Assembly: GCA_025966295.1 (NCBI GenBank)
Contig: JAOPVD010000172.1
Span: 1-11,558, forward strand
Source: Frankiales bacterium
GTDB taxonomy: Bacteria > Actinomycetota > Actinomycetes > Mycobacteriales > SCTD01
Reading direction: 5' to 3'
DNA: 11,558 nt
Under the pieces are notes generated by a model. It was not told where the DNA came from. It saw nothing but the letters and a program-made list of their open reading frames with translations, and did not search any database. Below, piece by piece: positions 1 through 6,776 of this stretch. The number at the start of each line of letters is the position of its first letter. Positions within the stretch are counted from its first letter, which is position 1. A program made the position numbers and the translations under genes.

Positions 1-368
1 TGGGCGGCGATCTCGCCGGAGAGGGCGGCCAGGCGCACCGCGGCCTGCTCGGTCGGCGCGGCCGTGTCGGCCACCGCCGACTCGATCCGCTTCGAGAGGG
101 CCTCGATGCGCTGACCGAGCAGCGACGTCGAGGTGCGCAGGTCGGCGACCACCGTGCTGACCGTCCCGCCGAGCCGCTCGACGGCGGCGTCGGAGGCCGC
201 GAGCCGGACGCTCTCGGTCAGTCCGGTCACCTGCACCCGCAGCTCGGTGAGGAGGCTGGAGACGGCGCGCTGCTCGCTGACCTGCTCCTCGACGGCACGG
301 GAGAGCAGAGCCTGCATCCGGTCGGACACCGGACCGCCGGGCGGAGCCCCGCCTGGGGTGTCAGTCAC
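1..368 (-). CDS. Coiled-coil protein of unknown function, N-terminal 122 residues (partial)
   Basis: An open frame from a GTG at 368 to the window edge gives 122 residues with no stop, so the C-terminus lies outside. An AGGAGG ribosome binding site at 378-383, nine bases upstream, supports this start. Residues 1-14 are Gly/Pro-rich. Residues 18-120 are almost all helix-favouring (Leu, Ala, Glu, Arg, Gln, Val) with heptad-like spacing, for example ALLSRAVEEQVSEQRAVSSL and LLGQRIEALSKRIESAVA, suggesting a long coiled coil. No signal peptide or membrane segment is visible in this part. It lies 80 bp downstream of the alpha/beta hydrolase on the same strand and may be the last gene of that operon, although a hairpin separates them. 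I do not recognise the family; a scaffold or structural role is only a guess from composition. Confidence 0.7.
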   Translation of the reverse strand, partial: MTDTPGGAPPGGPVSDRMQALLSRAVEEQVSEQRAVSSLLTELRVQVTGLTESVRLAASDAAVERLGGTVSTVVADLRTSTSLLGQRIEALSKRIESAVADTAAPTEQAAVRLAALSGEIAA

Positions 369-386
369 CGCGCTCGTCCTCCTCGT

Positions 387-409
387 CGTCACCGGCCTGC
401 GCGGTGACG
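387..409 (-). promoter_or_regulatory. 8-bp perfect hairpin between hydrolase and coiled-coil gene
   Basis: The arms CGTCACCG (387-394) and CGGTGACG (402-409) are exactly complementary around a 7-base loop. On the minus strand it falls about 40 bases after the hydrolase stop and a few bases before the AGGAGG of the next gene. There is no T-run, so it is not a classical intrinsic terminator. It may be an RNA stem tuning read-through or translation of the downstream gene, or an operator. The function is inference. Confidence 0.35.
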
Positions 410-448
410 CGGCGAGCATCGCACCCGGAGGGCCGCAACGTGGTGACC

Positions 449-1393
449 TCAGGCCCGCGCGCGCTGCGCGTCGGCGTCCTCCCGCAGCGCGAGGAAGGCC
501 CGCGCGACGGTCTCGGGGCGCTCCATCTGGGCCACGTGCCCCACGCCGGGGAGCACGAGCAGCCGCGACGAGGGGAACGCGGCGAGTGCCTTCGGCGCCA
601 GCGCGACGTCCACCAGGCGGTCCTCGGTGCCCCAGACGAGCAGGGTCGGCACCCGGATCCCGGCGGCCTGCTGCCACAGGTTGCGGTGGCCGCGCTCGAG
701 GTAGCTGGCGATCAGGCCCCGCAGCGAGCCCGCGAACGCGTCCGAGCTGTGCCGCAGGCCGTTGCGCCGGCCCACCTCCTCCGCCGCCTCCCGCAGCCGC
801 TGCTCGGGGATCTGGCTCGGGTCGCCGAAGCACAGCTCCAGCACCGCCCGGGCGCGGGCCTCCGGGCTGGCCTCGGCCAGCCGGCGACTGAGCACCTGGG
901 ACAGGCCGGGCACGAGCAGGAGCGGCAGCCGCGGGTCGAGGCCGCGGCGCGGGCGCAGCGACGGCAGTGCCGGCGACACCAGCGTGAGGGTGCGGACCAG
1001 GTCCGGCCGGCGGGCCGCGACCTGGGTCGACACCGCCCCGCCGAGGCTGTTGCCGAACAGGTGCACCGGGCCGCGGTCCTGCCGCTCCAGCAGCGCGATC
1101 ACGGCCCGGGTGTGGGTGCGCAGCGCGTACGAGCCGGACTCCGGCGGCGCCGAGCGGCCGAAGCCGGGGAGGTCGAGCGCCGCCCCGTCGACCTGCCCGG
1201 CCAGCAGGCCCATCAGGTCCGTCCAGTTCGTCGACGCCCCGCCGAGGCCGTGCACGAACAGCGCCGGCTCGGCCCCGGTCCAGGGCGCGCTGCGGACGAA
1301 CAGGCCGTGCTGCTCGGTCCCCGGCCAGGGCGGCAGCACGCCGTCCCAGGTCGGCAGCGACGTGTCCGCGAGGCGGACGTCGGTGCGGCTCAT
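449..1393 (-). CDS. Alpha/beta-fold hydrolase
   Basis: This 314-residue protein has the hallmarks of a cytoplasmic serine hydrolase of the alpha/beta-hydrolase superfamily. The oxyanion-hole segment HGLGG begins at His48. The nucleophile elbow GNSLGG places the catalytic Ser at 116. The acid is probably Asp258 in WGTEDRLVD, and the catalytic His is His286 in GVGHVAQMERP. A variable cap region lies between about 140 and 235. Length and motif order fit esterase, lipase or C-C hydrolase-like members; the substrate cannot be predicted. No signal peptide is seen. The ATG start overlaps the stop codon of the upstream S51-like gene in an ATGA (1390-1393), so the two are probably translationally coupled and co-transcribed. 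Similar hydrolases occur near the TetR/DUF3107/helicase block in other actinobacteria, as recalled rather than checked. Confidence 0.93.
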   Translation of the reverse strand: MSRTDVRLADTSLPTWDGVLPPWPGTEQHGLFVRSAPWTGAEPALFVHGLGGASTNWTDLMGLLAGQVDGAALDLPGFGRSAPPESGSYALRTHTRAVIALLERQDRGPVHLFGNSLGGAVSTQVAARRPDLVRTLTLVSPALPSLRPRRGLDPRLPLLLVPGLSQVLSRRLAEASPEARARAVLELCFGDPSQIPEQRLREAAEEVGRRNGLRHSSDAFAGSLRGLIASYLERGHRNLWQQAAGIRVPTLLVWGTEDRLVDVALAPKALAAFPSSRLLVLPGVGHVAQMERPETVARAFLALREDADAQRARA

Positions 1394-2070
1394 CGGGGGC
1401 TCCAGCTCTCGCCGACCGGAAGGTCCCGGTCCTCGCCCACCAGTCTGGTCGGCAGCCGGCCGACGGCCGTCAGCACCCCGTCCTCCACCAGCACCCCGGA
1501 CTCCTCCGGCAGGCCCAGGACGTGGACGTCCGACGGCACGCCCTCCTTGACCGCACGGAGCCAGTCGCCGCGACTCGACCCGCCGCTCCAGTGCGGTACG
1601 ACGAGGACGCCCGGCACCACCCCGAGCCCGCGGGCCACGGCGAGCCCGGCCGGACCGCGCCGGTCCGGCAGGACGGTCCAGGGGCAGAGCACCATCGCCC
1701 CGGCGCTGGCCCCCATGACGCTGCCGCCGGCCTCCAGCAGGTCGCGGAGCAGCTGACCCACCGGGCTGGCGATGAGGGCCGTCAGCAGCCGGCTCGGCGA
1801 GCCGCCCGGCAGGACCAGCAGCCGGGCGGTGCGCAGCACGCGGAGCGCCTCGGCGGCGTCCTCCCGCACGTCCGGTGCGGCCAGCACGTCGCTGGCCCCC
1901 AGCGCCCGGAAGTGGCTGACGCCGTTGGCGGTGGCGGTGCGGTAGTCGCCGCCCACCTCAGCGGCCAGTGCGGTCACCACGACCGGGCCGTCGACGCGGT
2001 CGAGCAGCGCCTTGTCCATCGCCCGGCAGCCGGAGGAGAACTCGCCGCCGCCCTCCAGGAGCACCGTCAC
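1390..2070 (-). CDS. Peptidase S51 family protein (dipeptidase E / cyanophycinase-like)
   Basis: The product is 226 residues from a GTG start (MTVLLEGGGEFSSG). The frame stays open upstream to 2184, but that stretch lies inside the preceding gene and does not look like protein. A weak CCAGGG about ten bases upstream is the only ribosome-binding candidate. The S51 nucleophile motif GASAGA gives catalytic Ser122. PGGSPSRLL (88-96) matches the substrate-loop position of the family, His160 in VVPHWSG is the likely catalytic His, and LGLPEESGVLVEDG (185-198) is the typical C-terminal element. Family members are cytoplasmic serine peptidases that cleave Asp-Xaa dipeptides or cyanophycin, with a class-I glutamine-amidotransferase-like fold. 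The specificity here is unknown; no cyanophycin synthetase gene is in the window. It sits 25 bp after the 219-aa gene and overlaps the hydrolase by 4 bp. Confidence 0.85.
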   Translation of the reverse strand: MTVLLEGGGEFSSGCRAMDKALLDRVDGPVVVTALAAEVGGDYRTATANGVSHFRALGASDVLAAPDVREDAAEALRVLRTARLLVLPGGSPSRLLTALIASPVGQLLRDLLEAGGSVMGASAGAMVLCPWTVLPDRRGPAGLAVARGLGVVPGVLVVPHWSGGSSRGDWLRAVKEGVPSDVHVLGLPEESGVLVEDGVLTAVGRLPTRLVGEDRDLPVGESWSPR

Positions 2071-2095
2071 GCCGGCAACCCTGGCATACCGGCCG

Positions 2096-2755
2096 TCAGA
2101 CCACGGCGAGCAGCATCTCCAGCCGCCGGTTGAGCGCGTCCAGCGTGGCCCGGATGACGGCCTGCCGGACGTCCTCGCGGACACCGGCGGCGCCGGTGAG
2201 TCGCTCGGTGCCCTTGCTGGTGAGCAGCGTGAGCGCCACCAGCACGGTGCGCTCGCTGCCCATCGGGGCGATCTCGAGGTGGTCGAGCTCGAAGCGCACC
2301 TGGCCGTCCACCAGCTCCTCGACGGCCCGCAGGGTGGCGGTCGCGACCGCCCGGTGCACCCCCGACTGCGAGGCGGCGCCGCGCGCCTCCCCGAGGGCGA
2401 TCCGCTCGCCGGACGACAGCGTCACCGACGCGGTCACGTCCAGGCCCGAGCTCACCAGGTGCATGCGGGCGATGGCCGGACGGGCGGCGAGGCGCTGCTG
2501 CGGCACCGCGGGAGCCGGCCGCTCGACGACCGCCTCCTCGACGACCTGCACCCGGTCGGCGTCGATGCCGACCCCGAACCGCTCGCGCAACAGGCGTCCG
2601 ACCGTGCTCGCGACGGCTGCCTCGTCCACCCCCGGGTCGAGGTCCAGGCGCAGCGTGCCCAGCCCGCCCTCGTCGTCAGGGGTCACGTCAGCATCACTCA
2701 CGCCGGGAACCGCGCGCAGCGCGGCCACCAGCGCACGGTGGTCCATGGCGGTCAC
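2096..2755 (-). CDS. Conserved-looking hypothetical protein, two domains
   Basis: This is a 219-residue soluble protein that I cannot assign. Codon use is typical of the window and the start is a GTG at 2755; an ATG three codons later (2746) is an equal alternative, as neither has a strong ribosome binding site. The N-terminal part, residues 5-75, reads as a small alpha/beta unit (DHRALVAALRAVPGVSDADV, then RVQVVEE) reminiscent of ferredoxin-like folds. A Pro/Ala linker covers 76-95. The C-terminal domain, 97-215, has a strand-rich stretch (LDVTASVTLSSGERIALGEA), a helix with an Ala-rich face (GVHRAVATATLRAVEELV), more strands and a final helix (AVIRATLDALNRRLEML). No catalytic motif, signal peptide or membrane helix is visible. 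It is the first gene of the minus-strand cluster leading to the S51-like protein and hydrolase. Confidence 0.8.
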   Translation of the reverse strand: MTAMDHRALVAALRAVPGVSDADVTPDDEGGLGTLRLDLDPGVDEAAVASTVGRLLRERFGVGIDADRVQVVEEAVVERPAPAVPQQRLAARPAIARMHLVSSGLDVTASVTLSSGERIALGEARGAASQSGVHRAVATATLRAVEELVDGQVRFELDHLEIAPMGSERTVLVALTLLTSKGTERLTGAAGVREDVRQAVIRATLDALNRRLEMLLAVV

Positions 2756-2901
2756 GACGGGGGCTCTCTGGTAGGCGGTCTGCAGGGAAGCAGATCAGTT
2801 CGACCAGCATGATCGACACCGCCCTGCCCCGGGAGGCCCGAACGGTAGGCCGAATCGGACGTCCCGCGGGGGCCGTTCGGGCTAATTGAGCAGGCCGGCC
2901 G
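2756..2901. other. Intergenic region between ku and the 219-aa gene
   Basis: This 146-bp non-coding stretch separates the ends of two same-strand genes. It holds a 10-bp inverted repeat (2836-2882) and a short TCTGC/GCAGA stem (2779-2794). It should also hold the promoter of the downstream minus-strand operon, but I could not identify convincing -10 and -35 boxes. Confidence 0.5.
2836..2882 (-). terminator. 10-bp inverted repeat downstream of ku, possible terminator
   Basis: GCCCGAACGG (2836-2845) and CCGTTCGGGC (2873-2882) are perfect reverse complements separated by 27 bases. The repeat begins 20 bases after the ku stop codon, the expected place for a terminator of the minus-strand transcript. 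No U-tract follows, which is common in actinobacteria. Because the loop is long, a protein-binding site or part of the next operon's control region is also possible. Confidence 0.45.
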
Positions 2902-3822
2902 TCACGCGCTCTTGCGCGCGGCCGCCTTCTTGGCCGGCGCCTTCGCGGCCGCCTTCTTGGCCGGGGCCTTCTTGGCCGGCGCCTTCTTCGCCGCCGCGGC
3001 CCTCTTCGCGGGCGCCTTCTTCGCCGGCGCCGACCCGCCGCCGGCCTGGCCCTTCTTCGCGGCCTCCACGCTGGCGCGGAGCGCGGCCATCAGGTCCACG
3101 ACGGTGCCGCTGGTGGGCTGCGCGCCCTCCGGCTGGACGACCTCGCGGCCCTCCACCTTGGCGTCGATGACCGCCTGCAGCGCCTCCCGGTAGCTGTCGC
3201 TGTACTGCGCCGGGTCGAAGTCGCCGCTCAGGGTCTCAATCAGGCTGCTGGCCATCGCCAGCTCCTGCGGCCGGACCTCCACGTCCTCGTCGAGGAACGC
3301 GAAGTCCGGGGTGCGGACCTCGTCGGGCCACAGCATCGTCTCGAGCACGAAGACGCCGTCGCGCACCCGCAGCGTCGCCAGCGACTCGCGGTTGCGCAGC
3401 GCCACCTTGACGATCGCCACCTTGTCGGACTGCTCGAGCGCCTCGCGCAGCAGCACGTACGGCTTGGTGCCGCTCTTCTCGGGCTCGAGGTAGTAGCTCT
3501 TGGCGAAGTAGATCGGGTCGACCTCTTCGAGCGGCACGAACTGCAGGACGTCGATCGCCTTGCTCGTGGTGAGCGGCAGGTCCTTGAAGTCGTCGTCGGT
3601 CAGCACCACGGTCTCGCCGCCGGGCAGCTCGTAGCCCTTGGCGATGTCGCCGTACGCGACCTCCTCGCCGTCGACGGCGGCGACCCGCTTGTACTTGATC
3701 CGGCTGCCGTCGGAGCGCCGCACCTGGTGGAACGAGACGTCCTTCTCCTCGGTGGCGCTGTAGAGCTTCACCGGGATCGTCACCAGCCCGAAGCTGATGG
3801 CGCCCTTCCAGATCGACCTCAC
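2902..3822 (-). CDS. ku: Non-homologous end-joining protein Ku
   Basis: Bacterial Ku is a homodimeric ring that threads onto DNA double-strand ends and recruits LigD. The 306-residue product opens with the characteristic MRSIWKGAISFGLVTIPVKLYSATE and keeps the core beta-barrel through about residue 225, including FVPLEEVDPIYFAKSYYLEP and LRNRESLATLRV. The segment VVDLMAALRASVEAAKK (241-257) matches the conserved end of the core thought to contact LigD. Residues 265-306 form a Lys/Ala/Pro tail built of PAKKA-like units, longer than minimal Ku. Such tails are known in mycobacterial and some other Ku proteins and in HupB/H1-like proteins, where they bind DNA. The start is GTG with AGGGGG (3828-3833) five bases upstream. 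It is divergent from ligD across 158 bp, as expected for an NHEJ pair. Confidence 0.97.
   Translation of the reverse strand: MRSIWKGAISFGLVTIPVKLYSATEEKDVSFHQVRRSDGSRIKYKRVAAVDGEEVAYGDIAKGYELPGGETVVLTDDDFKDLPLTTSKAIDVLQFVPLEEVDPIYFAKSYYLEPEKSGTKPYVLLREALEQSDKVAIVKVALRNRESLATLRVRDGVFVLETMLWPDEVRTPDFAFLDEDVEVRPQELAMASSLIETLSGDFDPAQYSDSYREALQAVIDAKVEGREVVQPEGAQPTSGTVVDLMAALRASVEAAKKGQAGGGSAPAKKAPAKRAAAAKKAPAKKAPAKKAAAKAPAKKAAARKSA
2905..3030 (-). repeat. Degenerate Lys-Ala-Pro coding repeats in the ku 3' end
   Basis: The DNA is a run of imperfect short units encoding (A)PAKKA-type repeats, Ku residues 265-306. Such units are prone to slippage, so the tail length could vary between strains. They are part of the coding sequence, not a mobile or CRISPR repeat. 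Confidence 0.7.
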
Positions 3823-3852
3823 GCGTGCCCCCTACCCCGACCGATGACGATC

Positions 3853-3881
3853 ACGCTAGAGGGGCGGCCGGGGCGGGTCCA
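3853..3881 (-). promoter_or_regulatory. Candidate ku promoter
   Basis: On the minus strand TGGACC (3876-3881) and TAGCGT (3853-3858) are separated by exactly 17 bases, a reasonable match to actinobacterial housekeeping -35/-10 boxes. Transcription would begin near 3846 and give a leader of about 24 bases before the GTG. The -35 box lies inside the 14-bp palindrome, so a protein bound there would block it. Assigned by eye only. Confidence 0.45.
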
Positions 3882-3898
3882 CACACCCGCCCCGGCCG
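3865..3898. promoter_or_regulatory. Perfect 14-bp inverted repeat in the ku-ligD divergent promoter region
   Basis: CGGCCGGGGCGGGT (3865-3878) and ACCCGCCCCGGCCG (3885-3898) are exact reverse complements with a 6-base spacer (CCACAC). This is the strongest palindrome seen in the window and lies between the divergent ku and ligD starts. It overlaps the candidate ku -35 box. It could be an operator for a dimeric regulator controlling both genes, or a stem in a ligD leader RNA or a bidirectional transcription block. No known regulator motif is recognised. Confidence 0.6.
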
Positions 3899-3968
3899 AG
3901 AGCCGAAAGGTACGTCGACTGCGGGAGCCGGCGCGCCCATGGTTCGGGATCGTGGAGCCGATTTGGGG

Positions 3969-3975
3969 AAGGAGG
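3969..3975 (+). promoter_or_regulatory. Ribosome binding site that fixes the ligD start
   Basis: AAGGAGG ends five bases before the GTG at 3981. An in-frame ATG at 3939 and a longer open frame from 3825 have no comparable site, so the GTG is preferred. Confidence 0.75.
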
Positions 3976-3980
3976 CTGGC

Positions 3981-5438
3981 GTGCCCCTCGACACCTACCG
4001 CGCCAAGCGCGATGCCCGCCGGACCCCGGAGCCGGTGCCGGACACCGGCAGCACGGTGGTCGACCACACCGGTGACGCGCAGGCCGGCCGCGGCGACACG
4101 TTCGTGGTGCAGGAGCACCACGCGACGGCGCTGCACTGGGACGTCCGGCTCGAGCGGGACGGCGTGCTGGTCAGCTGGGCGGTGCCCAAGGGGCTGCCGC
4201 TGGACCCGGCGACCAACCACCTGGCCAAGCAGACCGAGGACCACCCCCTGGCGTACGCGACGTTCGCCGGCGAGATCCCGCGCGGCGAGTACGGCGGCGG
4301 CCGGGTCACCGTCTGGGACAGCGGCACCTATGAGCTCGAGAAGTGGCAGCCGGACGAGGTGAAGGTCGTCCTGCACGGCAGCCGCGTCGAGGGCCGCTAC
4401 GTGTTCTTCCGGACCCGGTCGGGCCGGAGCGGGAGCGACTCCTGGATGGTGCACCGCATGGACGGCCCGCCGCCCGGCTGGGCGCCGCTCCCGCAGGACC
4501 TGCGGCCGATGCTGGCCACCGCCGGGACGCTGCCCCCCGACGACGACGCCTGGGCCTACGAGGTGAAGTGGGACGGCGTCCGGGCCCTCGTCGCGGTGGA
4601 CGGCGGCCGGCTGCGGATCACCAGCCGCAACGGCAACGACGTGACGTCGTCCTACCCGGAGCTGCGCGGGCTGGGCCTGCAGCTCGGGTCGCGGCAGGTG
4701 CTGCTGGACGGCGAGATCGTCGCGCTCACCGCCGAGGGGCGCTCGGACTTCGGCGTGCTGCAGGCCCGGATGCACGTCGCCCGGCCCGGCGCGGCCCTGT
4801 TGCGGTCCACGCCGGTGCAGCTCGTGGTGTTCGACGTGCTGCACCTGGAGGGCGAGTCGCTGCTGGACCGGACCTACGACGAGCGCCGGGCGGCGCTGGA
4901 CGGCCTCGAGCTGGAGGGCGAGCACTGGCAGGTGCCGCCGGCGTTCCTCGGCGGCGGTCCGGCCGTGCTGGAGGCCACCCGGGCGCAGGGCCTGGAGGGG
5001 ATCGTCGCCAAGCGCCGCGACTCCCGGTACCTGCCGGGTCAGCGCACCGACTGCTGGCGCAAGGTCAAACACGTGCGGCGCACCTCGGTGGTCATCGCCG
5101 GCTGGAAGCCCGGCGAGGGCGGCCGGGCGGGCCGGATCGGCTCGCTGCTGCTGGGGGTCCAGGGCCCGGGCGGGCTGGAGTACGCCGGGCACGTCGGGAC
5201 CGGGTTCAGCGCCGCGACGCTGGCCGACCTGGGGGCTCGGCTGGAGCCGCTGCGCCGGCCGGACTCGCCGTTCGCGACCCCGGTGCCGCGCCTCCACGCC
5301 AAGAGCGCCGTGTGGGTGGAGCCTGCGCTGGTGGCGGAGGTCGACTACACGGAGTGGACGCGCGACGGTCGGCTGCGGCACCCGTCGTACAAGGGGTTGC
5401 GGGACGACATCGACCCGGAGGACGTGGTGCGCGAATGA
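3981..5438 (+). CDS. ligD: ATP-dependent DNA ligase LigD, phosphoesterase plus ligase domains
   Basis: The 485-residue enzyme ends NHEJ by trimming 3' ends and sealing breaks. The N-terminal 3'-phosphoesterase domain (about 40-150) contains the known metal and catalytic residues by alignment to the Pseudomonas enzyme: His46, His52, Asp54, Arg56, His88 and Tyr92, in QEHHATALHWDVRL and DHPLAY. The ligase nucleotidyltransferase domain follows, with Lys196 in EVKWDGVR as the adenylated lysine, FDVL (284-287), EGIVAK (339-344) and WRKVK (359-363). The OB-fold domain runs to the end. The polymerase domain, fused in M. tuberculosis LigD, is absent here and encoded by the next gene, whose ATG overlaps this stop as ATGA. 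The gene diverges from ku. All recognisable catalytic residues are present, so both activities are expected. Confidence 0.95.
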   Translation: MPLDTYRAKRDARRTPEPVPDTGSTVVDHTGDAQAGRGDTFVVQEHHATALHWDVRLERDGVLVSWAVPKGLPLDPATNHLAKQTEDHPLAYATFAGEIPRGEYGGGRVTVWDSGTYELEKWQPDEVKVVLHGSRVEGRYVFFRTRSGRSGSDSWMVHRMDGPPPGWAPLPQDLRPMLATAGTLPPDDDAWAYEVKWDGVRALVAVDGGRLRITSRNGNDVTSSYPELRGLGLQLGSRQVLLDGEIVALTAEGRSDFGVLQARMHVARPGAALLRSTPVQLVVFDVLHLEGESLLDRTYDERRAALDGLELEGEHWQVPPAFLGGGPAVLEATRAQGLEGIVAKRRDSRYLPGQRTDCWRKVKHVRRTSVVIAGWKPGEGGRAGRIGSLLLGVQGPGGLEYAGHVGTGFSAATLADLGARLEPLRRPDSPFATPVPRLHAKSAVWVEPALVAEVDYTEWTRDGRLRHPSYKGLRDDIDPEDVVRE

Positions 5439-6307
5439 GCGCCGGGACCAAGGTGGTCGTCGACGTCGAGGGTCGGCACGTCGCGCTCACGAACCTGGAG
5501 AAGGTGCTCTACCCCAACGGCTTCACCAAGGGGCAGGTCATCGACTACTACACCCGGATCGCGCCGGTGATGCTGCCGCACCTGCAGGGCCGCGCGGTGA
5601 CCCGCAAGCGCTACCCCGACGGCGTGCAGGGCCCGGTCTTCTTCGAGAAGAACGCGCCGCGCGGCACCCCCGACTGGGTGCACACCGAGGTGCTCCCCTC
5701 CCCCGGCTCCAGCAAGAACAGGGACACCATCGAGTACGTCGTCATCGACGACCTGGCCACCCTCGTCTGGACCGCCAACCTGGCCGCCCTGGAGCTGCAC
5801 ACCCACATGTGGAAGGTGGGCCGCAAGACGCCCGACCTGCTGGTGTTCGACCTCGACCCCGGCCCGCCGGCCAGCATCGTGGAGTGCTGCCAGGTGGCCC
5901 TGGAGCTGCGCGACAAGCTCAGCCCCGAAGGCCTCGAGCTCTACCCGAAGACCAGTGGCAGCAAGGGGATGCAGCTGTACGCCAGGGCGCCGGTGCGCGA
6001 CACCAACGCCTACGCCAAGCGGGTGGCCGAGGAGCTCGAGCGGGCGCATCCCGACCTGGTCGTGAGCCGGATGACGAAGGCGGTGCGGCCCGGCAAGGTG
6101 CTCGTGGACTGGTCGCAGAACAACATGGCCAAGACCACCGTCACGCCCTACTCGCTGCGTGCCAAGGACGAGCCGACGGTGTCGACCCCGATCACCTGGG
6201 CCGAGGTCGAGAGCTGCACCCGGCCCCGGGACCTGGTCTTCACCAGCGACGAGGTGCTGGAGCGGGTGGCCGGGTCGGGCGACCTGTTCGCGCCGCTACT
6301 GAGCTGA
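5435..6307 (+). CDS. LigD-type polymerase/primase (separate PolDom)
   Basis: This 290-residue protein belongs to the archaeo-eukaryotic primase superfamily branch found in LigD. It adds nucleotides, preferably ribonucleotides, at broken DNA ends before ligation. It begins MSAGTKVVVDVEGRHVALTNLEKVLYPNGFTKGQVIDYY, the usual N-terminus of the family. Metal-binding aspartates are Asp139 and Asp141 in FDLDP, with a third acid at Asp225 in VLVDWSQNN. The nucleotide-binding segment is TSGSKGM (173-179), followed by Gln where many LigD enzymes have His. TPYSLRAK (237-244) is the conserved late motif. Length equals a complete domain with no fusion. Its ATG lies in the ligD stop (ATGA), pointing to translational coupling and roughly matched production with the ligase. 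The 3' end overlaps the convergent DUF421 gene by 12 bp. Confidence 0.93.
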   Translation: MSAGTKVVVDVEGRHVALTNLEKVLYPNGFTKGQVIDYYTRIAPVMLPHLQGRAVTRKRYPDGVQGPVFFEKNAPRGTPDWVHTEVLPSPGSSKNRDTIEYVVIDDLATLVWTANLAALELHTHMWKVGRKTPDLLVFDLDPGPPASIVECCQVALELRDKLSPEGLELYPKTSGSKGMQLYARAPVRDTNAYAKRVAEELERAHPDLVVSRMTKAVRPGKVLVDWSQNNMAKTTVTPYSLRAKDEPTVSTPITWAEVESCTRPRDLVFTSDEVLERVAGSGDLFAPLLS

Positions 6308-6769
6308 CTTCTCCGGCGCCGGCTCGTGCTCCTCCTGGGTGAAGAAGGAGAACTTGCCGTCCGCCTCGAGCAGCCCGACCTCCACCTTGGACAGGTCGTC
6401 GATGCCCTGCTCGCGCAGGGCTTCCAGCACCTCGGTGTCGGTCAGCCGCTCGAGCCGCATCACGTCCTCGCGGAGCCGGCCGCGGCTCACGATGACGACC
6501 GGGGTGCCCTCCAGGACCGTCCGAGTGCGCGGGAACCGGAAGCTCACCCAGGAGGCGAGCAGGATCAGCGTCGCGAACGTCCCGATGGCCAGCATCGCGC
6601 CGGTGATCGAGTAGTCCTCCTGGGTCACGCCCTGCTGCACCAGGTCGCCCATCACGAGCAGCAGCACGAGCTCGAAGGCGCTCATCTGCCCGAGCTCCTT
6701 CTTGCCGAGCACGCGCATGACGAACCACAGGAACAGGTAGGCGACCGCGGCCCGGTAGACGATGTCCAT
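6296..6769 (-). CDS. DUF421 (YetF-like) membrane protein
   Basis: The 157-residue product has three hydrophobic segments at about 4-21, 32-48 and 55-77, then a soluble C-terminal domain. VMRVLGKKELGQMSAFELVLLLVMGDLVQQG is the family signature, and the LEGTPVVIVSRGRL segment plus ALREQGIDDLSKVEVGLLEADGKFSFF match the DUF421/YetF domain. YetF-type proteins are inner-membrane proteins; work in spore formers links relatives to germinant or ion functions, but the role outside those hosts is unknown. The ATG has AGGAG four bases upstream, overlapping the stop of the preceding gene, and the gap is only 7 bp, so it is likely in one operon with the one-helix protein and the HAD phosphatase. Its 3' end runs 12 bp into the convergent polymerase gene. 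Confidence 0.9.
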   Translation of the reverse strand: MDIVYRAAVAYLFLWFVMRVLGKKELGQMSAFELVLLLVMGDLVQQGVTQEDYSITGAMLAIGTFATLILLASWVSFRFPRTRTVLEGTPVVIVSRGRLREDVMRLERLTDTEVLEALREQGIDDLSKVEVGLLEADGKFSFFTQEEHEPAPEKSAQ

Positions 6770-6776
6770 GGGGCTC

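Noticed and set aside
404..1756. Plus-strand frame opposite the hydrolase
   Set aside because: Runs across two coupled genes on the other strand and is Arg/Gln/Ala-rich without any motif.
2905..3030. Repeat array suggestive of CRISPR
   Set aside because: The units are short, degenerate and encode the Ku tail in frame; there are no spacers of constant length.
3939..3980. Earlier ATG start for ligD
   Set aside because: It would add 14 unconserved-looking residues, has no ribosome binding site, and the strong AAGGAGG lies just before the later GTG.
3819..5381. Long open frame antisense to ligD (about 520 codons)
   Set aside because: It lies opposite a clear LigD and its composition (His, Gln, Arg, Pro, Ala, low Lys/Ile) is that of a GC-rich shadow frame with no recognisable domain.
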